Assembly: GCA_015832175.1 (NCBI GenBank)
Contig: WJXW01000010.1
Location: 868,001 to 932,000 of the forward strand
Source: Paraphaeosphaeria minitans
Taxonomy: Eukaryota > Ascomycota > Dothideomycetes > Pleosporales > Didymosphaeriaceae
Length of the DNA stretch: 64,000 nucleotides
Direction: 5' to 3'
Each line of letters begins with the position of its first letter. Within the stretch, counting starts at the first letter, position 1. Below, piece after piece: positions 1 to 11,399 of this stretch. The position numbers were made by a program, and so were the translations under genes. The notes beneath the pieces were generated by a model. It ran no database searches. It was not told the DNA's origin and saw nothing but the letters and a program-made list of their open reading frames with translations.

Positions 1-645
1 GCCTATTTAGATTTTAAAACTCGAGGCTTCTTCATCAAAGGGCAGAATGAATCTGGGCATGCTTCCCACCTGTCCTGGCCTCCCGCCGAAGCTAGCACCT
101 GGCAGATCCGCGCCCGTGCCAACTCAGTCCCTTGGGAAGCCTTGGGTATGCTGACGTGCACAGGTTCGAGACGTAGGCTGTCCGGGGCCGAACTCGTTTT
201 TGCCTTTTATTGGATGGCCAATTATCCTATAAGTCCACTCGGCCAATGCGCTCTTCTTCTTTTAGCCTTTTTTTCTTTTTGTTTTGCAGCGCCGGCGCGC
301 TTGTGAACATAAACAGCACAATATCAGGTTGGTCCGTTTTGGGCTAAGCTGCCCGACGTGCTGCCTTCACCACCCACACAGCATTTTCGTGAGCTTTACC
401 TTGAACGTGAACCCGACCGCAACACCAACCTTTGCATCTCCCCACATGCGGTCAGTATGCGCTCTTGTTACACTTCTCATCATTTTCTTGCCTGCTGACT
501 CGCTGAAGCTTTAGACGCAGCCGAACTTCGCGCCCCGCAACCCTTGCGCTCCATGTCCGGCGACACCAGGTGTTTATAGTCTTATCGAGCTCGTTGGGCC
601 TACAGTACGCGCGCAATTGCTGACTCTGACAGCGAAGTAGCCGCC
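1..645. other. 5' flank of the first gene, no gene seen
   Basis: No convincing coding frame is present. A long pyrimidine tract ending in a CAG lies at about 251-289. It looks like a fungal 3' splice region and could belong to an intron in the 5' UTR of the gene starting at 646. The link to that gene is inference. Confidence 0.3.
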
Positions 646-1365
646 ATGAGCTCACAAAGCAGCTCCACTGAGCTTCACGCCGCCCAAACGCTTCTTCGCC
701 CATCGTCGAGCGTCGAAAACAACCTCGATGGCACCGGCAATCATCTTCCCGGCCCCTCTCCCGCTACAAAGGCGGCCAGAGTACGCCGTTGGCCTGTCTC
801 CAAACCTCTGGGCAAACCCAAGAGCCTCAAAGCGTCGCTTGTCAGGGCCGATGTCCAACGCTACCAGCAACGATTGGCCGACGAGTGGAGAGCGGAGCAT
901 CCGGACGGAGGAAAGCCGGTAAATTTCTGGAAGATCTTGAAGCTTGTGAGGTATCTGATGGTCGACTATGCAGTAGCAATTATGGAGTGTGAATACGCGG
1001 CCCTGGTTGAGTTCTTTGTCAAGGTCGACTGCCTCGGAGCTCTGTATGGCTGGGAGGAGAAGCGCACGCCGGACGCGGAAATTTGGAAGGAACATTTGAG
1101 AACCATCTATTCGACCGAGGAGGACCTTCTTTCGCTCACACTTTGGGAGATGATCAACGACTATCTCGACGGGGAGGAGTGTCAGCTTGAGGACCTTGAA
1201 ATGGAGCTGGAGGACGCGTTCAAGGGTCGCGATGCTTGGAAAATGCGAGTAACTCGGCAGCGTATCAAGATGGGTGCCCGATATGCGCTATACATGCTCA
1301 GGTGCTTGTGGTGGTCGTTCCGAGCGCATAAGGCTACCTATGTGGAATGCTTCAAGTTCGAGTGA
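646..1365 (+). CDS. Hypothetical protein, 239 aa, single exon
   Basis: I do not recognise this protein. The frame is open from the ATG at 646 to the stop at 1365 without an intron. Residues 1-70 are rich in Ser, Pro, Ala and basic residues and look disordered. Residues 70-239 are more ordered, with alternating charged and aromatic stretches and an acidic run (about 180-200, many Glu/Asp/Leu) that could be helical. No signal peptide or clear membrane segment is seen. The start is the first ATG of the frame, and a good pyrimidine-rich leader lies upstream. Nothing in the neighbourhood suggests a role, since the next 4 kb are gene-poor. It is probably a real lineage-restricted gene, because the frame is long and codon use looks ordinary. 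Confidence 0.6.
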   Translation: MSSQSSSTELHAAQTLLRPSSSVENNLDGTGNHLPGPSPATKAARVRRWPVSKPLGKPKSLKASLVRADVQRYQQRLADEWRAEHPDGGKPVNFWKILKLVRYLMVDYAVAIMECEYAALVEFFVKVDCLGALYGWEEKRTPDAEIWKEHLRTIYSTEEDLLSLTLWEMINDYLDGEECQLEDLEMELEDAFKGRDAWKMRVTRQRIKMGARYALYMLRCLWWSFRAHKATYVECFKFE

Positions 1366-2037
1366 GCTGGATTCATTGTCCGGAAATCAGATGTACTGGC
1401 TTGGCTAGGCGTTGGCAACAGGCAGAAACCTAGGTGGGAATATCAGCGTCAGAAAGTCCGACATGGGACCATTACCGCTACCGAGACGGAAGGAGAAGAT
1501 GACACGCAGATACTTAGCTAAAAGTCTTCCTCAAAGGACACCATTCAACTCCACTTCGACCCTCCACTTTCAACGTCATCTCTTGCATACTCCACCCTCA
1601 CACACTTCCCAATATCCCACCGTGACAGCAGTTACATCTCATATCTACGCAGGCACATCTCAAGAACCGACTTGACAAGAGATCGGGAACCACCCGCGAG
1701 ATCAAGTCTAAAGTGACGCAAGAGATGAAACATACACCCAGCGCCTACACGGCCGATGGCTGGCTCGTTCCCCCCGATCCGTCATCGTCACTCCCGGAAC
1801 GTAGTTCCATCGGCAAGATGATCCGATACACAGCACATGGTTTGCCAATCCGCTCTCACTGAAAGCATGACTGTCCATTGCGCGCTGCTCGGGACGCTAG
1901 AAACGTGCGAGACCATCACGCTTCTCGGCAAGAGGAGTGCACGAAACCTTGTCCATTATGGTGTCGGTCAAGGACCCTGAAGTTTGCTTCGCTCTCTACT
2001 CCCATCCATCAACATCCAACGGCGGAATAGGCTAGTT

Positions 2038-2181
2038 GCGCCGGCATTATACTTTCCTACGATGCCTTTGCTTTCGCTTACCACCATCTTCTGCTTCTGA
2101 ACTGTCTTTCTGGCGCTGACCCCAGGAAAAGCTCAGCGCCGGCATTATACCTTCTTACGATGCCTTTGCTTTTGCTTACCA
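2038..2181. repeat. 46-bp direct repeat, two copies 98 bp apart
   Basis: Copy 1 is 2038-2083 and copy 2 is 2136-2181. Both begin GCGCCGGCATTATA and end GCTTACCA. They differ at only three positions, all C/T transitions. The 52 bp between the copies is unrelated. Confidence 0.75.
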
Positions 2182-2650
2182 AGATCATTGCTTCGAGATG
2201 GGGGAAGGCTACTCTGGGACCAATCTTTTCGGGTATCATAGAATGATGTGACACTAGGATGCGGATAAATTTGTACCGGTTGACATCCGGAGATAGCAGA
2301 CCGTGTCGAGGATTGAAGATGCAAATGCTGACGTTCCGAGTTTCAGGACTCCATGTCGACGAATGGACATCTTTTTTGGGAAACGATGAATAGAGTTCGC
2401 TGACTTCAAAAATTTGGAAGAGCGAAGTGGGATGACAGACCAAAAAGAAACGACTTGGAAATGACTTGAAAAGGTTGTTCACGGTCGAAGATTGAGAAAA
2501 GGTTGCACCTACTTGTCGGGGTCTCGACAGTATCATTACGTGTCGACTTGTCAGGCGTTGTTGCGCCCAGCTTCTTCCTGTAGTATTCAGATTTTGGTGC
2601 AAGATTGCCTCCGGAAGAATAGTGTAGGACAAGCCCGTCATGTATGGGTG

Positions 2651-2738
2651 AGGTGGGGGTTGGATTCGAACCAACAGCTCAACATGCTTTCGCATAGAGG
2701 CCACCACGACAAGTCTCCTACAACTTGACGAACCCACC
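2651..2738 (-). tRNA. tRNA-like sequence, class II (Leu/Ser-like), probably degenerate
   Basis: On the minus strand an 88-nt stretch starts GGTGGGT and ends CCCCACC, giving a 7-bp acceptor stem with one mismatch at pair 7. The T arm is perfect (GTTGG, loop TTCGAAT, CCAAC) and contains an exact eukaryotic B box (GGTTCGAATCC). A D-stem GTC/GAC can be drawn around an A-box-like region, and ATGC-GAAA-GCAT makes a long variable arm as in Leu or Ser tRNAs. I cannot draw a five-pair anticodon stem, so the anticodon is undefined. It may be a tRNA pseudogene, a tRNA with an unusual intron, or a tRNA-derived repeat. Confidence 0.4.
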
Positions 2739-5722
2739 GGTATCTGAAGACAGAGTTTGGTAGGCTAAAAAATGTTGAAAAGCGACATTTCGACATGCGT
2801 TAGCTGTCTTCCCTAGGATCATTGGGATTCATTCGTTTGACGAAGTTGCTGAAACCTACTCATGATTAGCATCATCAGGAGCAAGATCACTTTCTCTCTG
2901 CTTTCGCAAATGGACCGTATTCTCACATGCGTCATGCATGCGCCGAAAGCTTAGACTGAGCCTTCGTCTGTGGACTCATTCCCCGAGACGAGACAGTTCG
3001 TTGGGAAGTTAACGTAATCAGTACGACTTTGCATGTATCATAGGTAGCAATAACTGGTTGATGGGTCTTGTCATAAATCATTCAGTCAAATCATCCAGCT
3101 TTGGGCCTGCATTGAGGCCATTCATAAGTGATCATGTCGTCGATGCAATAAGTTACAAGTAAGGCATCCGATGGATTCGTCACTTCGGTAGCCTGAGGCT
3201 AATGAAGGTAGGGCACGTTCTGGTCGCTAGAGGGCTAGGAGGTTAGAGCGTTCCATGTCCAACCACAATCTCACCGGGCCAGCAATGGAGCGACTGCACC
3301 GAGTCTTGACCGCCTAGGGAGCCTTTGGTAAAGTGGTGTAAGTGCAATTAAAGCTGATAGTGTGCTGATTCAAGGGGCGCAGAGATAACTCAGCGGCGAC
3401 ATGACCGGCACGAGGGTAACTTCTTCTAAGAACCGTCCCATGGGCTCTATGTATCTTTCCAGTAACTTCTGAGTACTGGATCATGTCTACTTCAAGCTTT
3501 TAGACATTTTTGGCGTCTGGGAAGACATCTCCGATTTTTCGATATTGACTAGCCAACTACTTTGTTGGCAGAACTGATGGAGACAGGTCTCCCGAGAAGC
3601 TTGTCTTTGAGGTTCAATAAAGATAACATGATGGCGTACAACATAGGCGAATAACATTTACACAGTGTTCACGATGCAGGAAATCCGGTCGACATGTCGA
3701 TGTGCGCAGGTCTTCTGCAATGGAGCCCCCGACCGTCCTACTCGAGAGACTGAGACAGCTGGTCACGTCCTCGATCCTTTGAATCACCTTTTCGTTCTTC
3801 TGATGCCGGAGATATGCGTAAATGTGTATCTTGGGACATTCGACCCCTACGCAGAGATGCGTTCTGCAGAGATATCGCACGCACGTCTCCAAATCGAGAG
3901 TAACGTAGTTCCTGGACTACATATGTCTCCCAAGCTCGGCACAACCTATTCAAACAAGATCGTGCTCAGCATGTCGGCTGGTGGCATGAGAAGTACCAGC
4001 TGTGCCAAACCATTACTCGAATGACGCCATATCCGATGCAGGCAGCAGTATTGTTTGTTGAACGCGTATTTGTTTCGCAACTTGCAGGAGAACATCAAAC
4101 AGGTACGCAGACAGATGGCAGTCGCGAGACAATCTTGGCTTCCATCACGGCACTGGCGTCGAAACATTGGCATCGCCATCCTCGCCCTGGTATGCCCGAC
4201 GGTTCTCACTTCACAGGTTGCTGACGAGCGCAGTTGAAGCTACGTGCCAGTTTATTGCATGCATGGAGCTTCCGCTTCTTGCTCCTGCCATGCTTACCGT
4301 ACGCTGCAAGGCTACAGCATGGAGCTGATAAAACCCACGGCGACAGGGACGAGGATGGCGGTGACCTTTTGCTTGCATAGATGCTTCTACCCTAGTGCAG
4401 AGGCGCGTTTTGATTCCTTTGCATCATGCATGCTGGCCTGGGAAGAGGAGCTGGGAGATTGCTGCACCCCGCGGTGTGACGCACGGGCCCCGTTGTGAGT
4501 GATTGACGTGCCTCCTCGCCGTCTTTCGAAAGACAACCAAGACAACAACACTTTCCTCGACTTGCAAAGTCGGACTCGGCCACAGCTAGGAAACCACCAC
4601 CTTGTGGTGAGCCTGCTTCTCCTTTCATGCCATCCGTATGTTTGCCGACTGCGGCGGCGATCATGGTGGGCTTTCGGGTTTGCTACTGGCTCTGCCCCTC
4701 CCTCCCTTCTCTGTCAACACATCCAACTCGCCAACGATGACACGGCGCTCATCGATGCGAACGAGAAGGCTCTTATGGCTTGAGTTACGTGCTTTATTCC
4801 TTTGCAACTCTCGAAGACGTCGTGCCACGTCGGGGGCGGGGCGCTGCTTCGACGCCAGTCGCGTCCTCCACACTTACGCTATGGCGTAGCTGCTCGATAG
4901 CGTAGCTACTGGATGACTGGCTTAAAGCAATCATGGTTTTCGCTTCCTTCGCCACCCCAGAAGGCAATCTACTGACACGCCACTAGTAGCGGACCTCCAA
5001 ACTCGAGTCCAACACAGCGTGATAGGAGAGCCGTTGAGCAGCAGCATCAGGTGAGTTTGTCCCGAGAAACCAACATCCAAGTATTGTGGCGACTTGTGTT
5101 TGTGGTTTGCTGTCGACTTTCGACTGACACCACACAAACGTGAGGGTCGACCTCAGCTCTTCGCACACATGCCGCGGTAACGGCCGCTGGGACCTCGCCA
5201 TTCAAAAGTACAGCTGCTAATATTTCATACGCAGCGTCGAATAAACTCTTCCTGCAATCGCCACGGTGCCGACTTGGGCCACAGGCCAGCGTACGTCTCC
5301 AATCCCACGATCCGGCCACTTGAATATTGGGCGAGCGATCGCCCTGTCTCATCCGGCAAAGAGCTCCGGTGCCTGAACTCCGACAGAATACTTTCAGCGA
5401 CCGTGGAGCAGAACTATCTCTTTCGGCAAACATTGTGCTCGGGCACCAGCAGAACGAACAGCGACCGTATACTCAGAACGGGTGGTCGCACAAGCGGGGT
5501 TTAAGAAGATGGGGCAAACTTTGATATCTGGGAGAGATACATGTGTTGCCTGCATGTTAGGGCATTGTTGGCCTTGCTCACGCTGCCCATAGGCAGACGA
5601 TAGACATACCCAGCAAGTGGTCAGTATGACGGTACTCTTTGTGATCTTTGCTGATTTATAAAGGACGACTTTTGGCATCCTGTCGTGCCATTGTACTGAG
5701 TTTTGCCGCTGCATGCCAAGGC

Positions 5723-6190
5723 ATGCGAAGACTTCACAATCGATACAGGCTCATAGCCACCGCGACCTCCAAGTTCAAGAGCACGCCGTACTCTTTCGTT
5801 CTTTCGCGTCAGTTTTCTTTCTTGACCGGCCCTAGAATACCTGACTGCCAGAGGTGGACCAACAGGAGCCCGTCAAGAAAGACGGATCGACCGATTTCTG
5901 GACCTGTCATTGGTATCGATCTGGGAACTACCGACTCGTGTGTTGGTATCATGAAGAACGGCAAGGTCGAGATCGTGGTCAACGACCAGAGCGATTTAAG
6001 CCATCATTCCAAATACACTTGGTGCCGCAGGCGTACCAAGGCTGAGCCCACGTCGGAAAGGAGGCCATCGATGGTATGATGCAAGGGATTCGTTGCTGGA
6101 TGTCCAGCGCTCGGCACGCGCCGAGAACAAGGTGAATTTATCCAATCTTTTTCGAACAAACCGCTCATAGATCCTAGGGCAGCAGCCACG
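5723..6190 (+). pseudogene. Hsp70/BiP-like N-terminal fragment
   Basis: Frame +, about 5900-5989, encodes an almost perfect Hsp70 phosphate-1 segment: [14 protein letters not shown] followed by [13 protein letters not shown]. That wording is closest to the ER/cytosolic Hsp70 (BiP) N-terminus, with an Asp where family members usually have Tyr or Asn. It is preceded by about 55 residues rich in Arg and Ser starting at 5723, which resemble a presequence but may be fortuitous. After NDQ the similarity drops to scraps (an AENKVN-like piece at about 6119) and the frame closes at 6079. Nothing resembling the later ATPase motifs or the substrate-binding domain follows. I read it as a broken gene piece. 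Confidence 0.55.
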
Positions 6191-7879
6191 GCTCCATGTC
6201 CGTAAGAGGGAGCCAGGTTCAAACGGCATCTTTATGGGGCCAACCAAGCTCCCCTCGGTTGCTGCACCTTTTGCTTCCTGTTGTCCATCGATTGGATCTC
6301 CACCGTCGTTCAGCCGAGTCCGAGCCTGCATCAGCAGTTCGTGCCATGGCTTTACACCAAATTCGCTGGGCATCTTTGAACGGCACCGAGGATTCGATAC
6401 ATTCGGCCAGATTATCGTTCCAACCAAAATGGTTTCTTCCAGGCCAACAGCAGCAATGTTGTTGGTAGTCGCCAGCGTTGCGAAGTAACAGCCAGCAACT
6501 ATACTCCAGAATCCCCGATGACGCTTAGAGGATGGTGCGCGTAGTGGCCGTCAAACGGTCCATTTGCGACAAGCGCAACGCAACCGACGAGATGCGTTGC
6601 TCCGAAGGTTGCACATGGCAGATCTGTCGACCCTGCCAGATCCGACGGGAAGAGTCATCCACCCCGAGAACAGCCAGATAGACTTTGTGCCAGAGTAGAC
6701 TCGCCTACCCTCTGCAAACAACCCTGGCACGACAGCTGGCTTCTGGGTCCGTACCGGTTCTTTGAAGTCAAGGCCAAAGCGTGGCCCCTCTCGCGGGGCT
6801 TCTCGTGCACCCTCCACGCGTCCTGTCCTGTCCACCTTGGCGGCCTCGGTAGCCATTCGTTGCGATCGGTTTCACCCGAAGCCACCCGTGCGTCTGGTAT
6901 GGCTGGCGACTAATCAGTACCCCACCGAGGGACCCGCGGAATTCGAACTGGTCAGCGTACAAGATTTCACCAACAAGATCGGCGTCATGCCCCCCCTCCC
7001 GAATCGCGAAGGGCACCTTGTTCTCGCTATGATCCTCGCGAGTCTTAAGGGCTTCGTCCCTGGTGTCCTTTGGGCATCATATGGCTTTGGCCTACTGATC
7101 TTTGCGAGTTAAAAAGGCTTCGGTCAAATGGAAGGCCGACCACCGATATAACGGGTAGCGTTTCCTTCGGAGAAGATACAAAGCTACCTCAGGAAACGCC
7201 GATTGTCGACGAAAGATCCGTTTCTTCTTATCAGGATGGCAGTGAACAACCATCTACTTCCACTATGTCCACTGCACCTGCTCGCTCATCAGAGCCCAAC
7301 CGTTTCAATCACCTCTTGGAGAACCAAATACTCCCGGATTCTGTACTTGGAGTGTGAATCAGGCGACTGGTTATTACCCCCGCTTCAGTCCCGTGGATCG
7401 TTCAGCCTTGAATGGCCGACCAGTACAACAGCTTGAGTGTAGATCTTCCCCACACTTACGAAAGACCTTCACAAAGTTTCCGGTTGCTTGGCGGCGGTGG
7501 GGAGTTGCAGGAGAATGCATTGTCATCATCATCTTCTTCAGACTTCTTCTTCGTAGGGCAGCCAAACAATCCAGTGCGATAGCCCGGGCGGAATAGCTGC
7601 CTGTTGTAGGCAGATGGCGGCAACTATCCCTAGAGGCTGATCTTCCTGACTCTGGCCAAGATCCCTGAGCTACACTACCTGTGGCTCAAGGTGCTTTCGG
7701 CGTGCCCAGCCGACCAAGCCGACAGGAAATCCGAGCCCCGTGCAGCGTGCAGAAACCCGGTGACTTACTTGGCTATTTCACCATCGCACCGAACTTCTGT
7801 GGTACGGAGGCGCGTCAATGGCTCCAACTCGGTATTCTGTGCACCCCATCCTTGATGTATAAATGACTGACTCTCCAAG
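6190..7879. other. Decayed region without an identifiable gene
   Basis: Both strands hold medium-length frames with protein-like composition, for example minus 6551-6856 and 6768-7016, but none can be assigned or assembled with plausible introns. It is probably further debris of the 5.7-10.7 kb pseudogene cluster. Confidence 0.3.
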
Positions 7880-8807
7880 ATGCAGGATCCTCGATCCGTC
7901 CACAAGCCAGTCGATGGATACCGTTACGGTACCTATCTCCAAGTCGAGAGGAAGAGGTTCTTACTTCTTTCTGCACCAGCGTGTTCAAAGTACGCAAACG
8001 GCGAAGATTCCTTCGCACCCGAAGAGGAGATTCAGCGGAAGACAAGGGATGAGAGTGCCGAATGTATGTCGAAAGGATCATCGTGCATGATCGTACCTTC
8101 ATACTACGTCAGGATTCCAAAGGTTTTTGATGCTGGACAGCATTCTAATTCTTCCACGGAAGGAGCTAACAACCGTGTGAGGAGCTGACCACGTACGGGA
8201 ACACGTTGTGATTGGCGTGTTCGGAAAGTTGGAGCCAGGCTTCCATGCTTGAAGGAGCTCCACATCGAAGTCAAGGTTGAATGCGACAAGAAGTATGGAA
8301 ATTTCGTCCATGTTGCTGGTCACAGTTGGAGGGGCGATCCAATAAATGCAGAAGGAGCTGGTGTACTAGAAGCTGGGTTTTGGGCAGTATCACTTCCTCA
8401 GATCGACCCCAGCGTCCCTTGGGTCCCTGACCCCACCAAGCTACCAAGAACCCAATGCAAGATCTGCGTCAAGGCCAGCAGACAAGTTGTCTGGAACGTC
8501 AAGATCGAATGCCGGGTACGCGCCATATAAGACGTTGCCCGAGAACCCGGAATCGATCCGTCTGTTTGGAGTCAGGGCAATGATGCTCTACAGCATGTTC
8601 CTTGCCCGGGCATGAGAACTGGAATCGCATCAGATTCTTACTGGGCGCCGCTTGAACTAAAAAGCCATGATGGATCGGGACATGGGCCGGAAGGAAGAGA
8701 CGAGTTGGCGTATGACTCGAATGCGCAAGAAGATGGTAAGTCCAAAAAGCATCCTTTATCGTGATTGATTTGCTGACTTGTGTACATAAGCAGTTACTGG
8801 CCGATAA
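7880..8807 (+). pseudogene. Frameshifted hypothetical gene with one well-formed intron
   Basis: Protein-like sequence runs through several frames. About 7880-8130 ends in a YYVRIPKVFDA segment. About 8190-8245 continues in another frame with VIGVFGKLEPGFHA. About 8249-8530 then reads KELHIEVKVECDKKYGNF. The last exon ends at 8735 and joins across a textbook intron (8736-8793; GTAAGT donor, TGCTGAC branch, CAG acceptor) to a four-residue tail ending at 8807. An in-frame TAA at 8528-8530 can be removed only by assuming a second intron (8516-8574) that lacks a good branch site. The style is that of Dothideomycete F-box-like or DUF hypotheticals (inference). The two shifts around 8150-8250 argue for decay. 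Confidence 0.45.
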
Positions 8808-9478
8808 ATTCGAGGAGTGTTGAACCGTCAGACCATGACAGGTCGTAAACTTTGCGCTAAATCAAGGTCAATACCTCCTGGTCGCCACGAGGCGCTAATG
8901 CGTCCTCACCTTTTACGCTTCCGCCTGGAGGTGCACATGAAGATGCGCCCGAGGTCACCCGCAGCAGGCGGGGTTTATCGTTCACAGAATTGACCGGTCG
9001 TATAGACCGGTCATAGGAATCAAGAAGACCCCACGCGGGCCTATCGACAAAACACAAATATCGCGACCGTGAACGCTCCGTCGCAAGAAATTGGGACAAG
9101 GGTGCCTCGGTGAAAGAGAAGCTTGGCAGACACTTGCGTGCAATCCCTGCAACAAGAGGATGGCGAGAGGATGGCCAAGGAGTTGGGCGCTGTCAAATTG
9201 GGGAATGCTCGGCGTTGACGCAGTACAAGCTGAAGGACGTTTTTGATGGTGCCCGGTCCTCGCCTCGCGCTCCAGCAAGGCCCCTATTGCGGTGGTTCTC
9301 AGGCATATACAAGACGGCGGCGGCCAGCTGCCAGGGCGAGGCCAACGCTCGCGCATACAACCAATCGTTCGGAACACTACAAGAGCCCAGCGTGGCCAAC
9401 GCCCGCGCGTACAACCACAAGGGGCGGGCTGAGCCATCAGTTCGACTGCGAGATTCGGTGGGGTGTTAGACCCAGTCC

Positions 9479-9825
9479 ATGGCCGCGACGATCGCGGAAT
9501 CAGCGGTGCTTCGGCACTCGACGACAGTTGATATTGCATGTGTCAACTTCAAACAGGTCGACCGGAACAAGTTGATGCTGAACCTAGCACATAACGAGGT
9601 CGATATCGAACCAAGAAGAATGGCCGTCCGCCGGTGAGGCTTTTCCAGTTATCATTGGCACTTTCCTATAACAAGAGGGCGGACGAATTTGTCCGACCTC
9701 ACATCAAGCACACTGGCAACCGCAAACCTCGAGTTGTTGCGACCGGATTTGATATTGTCAAAGACATTATCACTCGGGGTTGTGATATCGAGACCAGCTC
9801 CTCGATCCGATATTGGTGTTCCTGA
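9479..9825 (+). CDS. Possible small two-exon protein, 100 aa
   Basis: Exon 1 (9479-9633) and exon 2 (9678-9825) join across a 44-nt intron with a GTGAGG donor, a CTATAAC branch and an AG acceptor, and the reading frame is kept through the junction. The product is basic, without signal peptide or membrane segment, and I recognise no domain. A segment near residues 65-85 has the regular hydrophobic pattern of a folded protein (GFDIVKDIITRGCDIE). It lies in a region full of broken genes, so it may itself be a surviving piece of a longer gene. Confidence 0.35.
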
Positions 9826-10939
9826 ATCTCAAGGCGATAACTTGGACAAGGTAGATATGCCACATATTTCATGTCCTTGGTGGTATTTGCGGCCTGCAGA
9901 ACGGCTCCAGATGCGCTCGTAGCACGCACGCGATTGCTCGAGGGCACACTCAGTGTCAGCCTGGTCGCGTTTCGAATTCCCGAATACGCGCATCATTGTG
10001 TCCAGACGTGCTCTCGTGTCCCTACCGTCGAAGCCATCAGGACGACGTGCAGCTTGAGACGCGGATGATTGACGTCTACGCCTCTGGGTCATCACAAGCT
10101 CGTAGAACGTCGGATAGGGAAAAGGTCCAAGACTGGGTCAACACTCCCACCGAGCGGTACCAAGGCGAGCAGGTTGGGAAAGCAATTCTTTGGGAGTCGC
10201 CCAGCAGAGTCGAAACCAGTGTCATCCCAATGGGTACAGTCCAACGTCTCCGCGACGAATCTAAAGCGGATATTGCAGCAGAAAGGCAAAGGCCTAATCC
10301 TGTGCTCTTGATACAAGCCCATGAGCATGTCAGCGCTTTGAGACAGTCAGGTCGGACCTATGGACAGCGGCCACAACTCATAACAGCAGCTGGTACAGCG
10401 AGGAATAGCCCTTTGAGCTTCCCGATTTGTGGTGAGCGAATTGCCTCAATCGGAGCGGCGCTTTGGTATTTTGGCTGGTGTTCCTCATCGTGCGGGTGTT
10501 ATAGAAGCCCCGTTGCCAAAAGTATATGTATGTACAGCTTTCCTGTTGGAGATCCCTTGCTGACGATATTGTGTAGAGTCAATGAACAAGGTCACCGATA
10601 TCCAAGCGATTTTCAAAGATGCCGTGATGTGATGCGCAAACGGGTTTTGATGCTGGTGTGGATCGAAGCCAAGCCATGGACGAGTGGGTAAGTGGATCAC
10701 CAAGTCGAAGAGAAGTGTCGCTGACTTCGAGTACCGCGACTCAGGTTTCGGGTGAACGCGAGCTACCTTGACAGCTTCGCAACATGGAGCATCTTCGCGT
10801 GACATTGTCGCGAGACCTCCTCAAGCTGCGCGACTAAGGACCTCAGCACTTGAAGTTTTGTCCTTGCTTGACATACTTGTATTTTGCTTCCTGGTCTTCT
10901 CGCATCCCGGCGTCTTGATCTCCTTGGTCCTGGTATCCC
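9826..10939. other. Decayed or non-coding stretch
   Basis: A frame of about 230 codons (9996-10691, +) is open but its composition is unconvincing, and no splice pattern or family is visible. Nothing else is supported. Confidence 0.3.
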
Positions 10940-11081
10940 GGTCTTCTGGTCCTCTGGTCCTCTGGTCTTCTGGTCTTCTGGCCTTCTGGTCTTCTGGTCT
11001 TCTGGTCTTCTGGTCTTCTGGTCTTCTGGTCTTCTGGTCTTCTGGTCTTCTGGTCTTCTGGTCCTGGTCCTCTGATCCTCT
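10940..11081. repeat. Octamer tandem array (GGTCTTCT)n, about 17 units
   Basis: The unit GGTCTTCT is repeated head to tail with a few C/T variants (GGTCCTCT, GGCCTTCT) and one 6-bp unit near the right end. One strand is purely purine-rich (AGAAGACC). Because 8 is not a multiple of 3, three units make a 24-nt, 8-residue cycle. This explains the long artificial frames on both strands here. Confidence 0.95.
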
Positions 11082-11288
11082 GTTGTACATCGGGGGCGCC
11101 GATCGCCGATCTTCCGCCGTCATTGCGGGAGTCCTCACTTCCCGTACGTTGTATGTGATTCGAAAATTGCTTGGTCCCGCGCTCTTGACAGCATCAAGGG
11201 GGATCGGCACGAGCCAGTCGGACGGTGGGCTATCTTACCGATCACATGACACCGCAGGCGTACTGCAGGGTGTTCCCGTCTCTAGCGT

Positions 11289-11346
11289 GGGTCGAATCGA
11301 CCGATCAGAACATCGACCGGGTCGATGTTCTGATCGGTCGAGACCC
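11289..11346. repeat. Long near-perfect inverted repeat (hairpin)
   Basis: Arms 11297-11318 and 11320-11341 are perfectly complementary over 22 bp around a single central base. After a 3-nt bulge on the left, GGGTC (11289-11293) pairs with GACCC (11342-11346). Because of the symmetry both strands encode nearly the same peptide. No transposase or target duplication is visible beside it. Confidence 0.9.
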
Positions 11347-11399
11347 GTTGCTGTCCCTGGCGGCGCACGGGCGTGCTGCTGCCATCATTCGCCAAGGTA

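Larger units (their letters stand above)
1366..5640. other. Gene-poor intergenic stretch
   Basis: Only short, compositionally random frames are present. It contains the diverged direct repeat (2038-2181) and the tRNA-like sequence (2651-2738) listed separately. I see no protein homology and no complete transposon. Confidence 0.5.
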
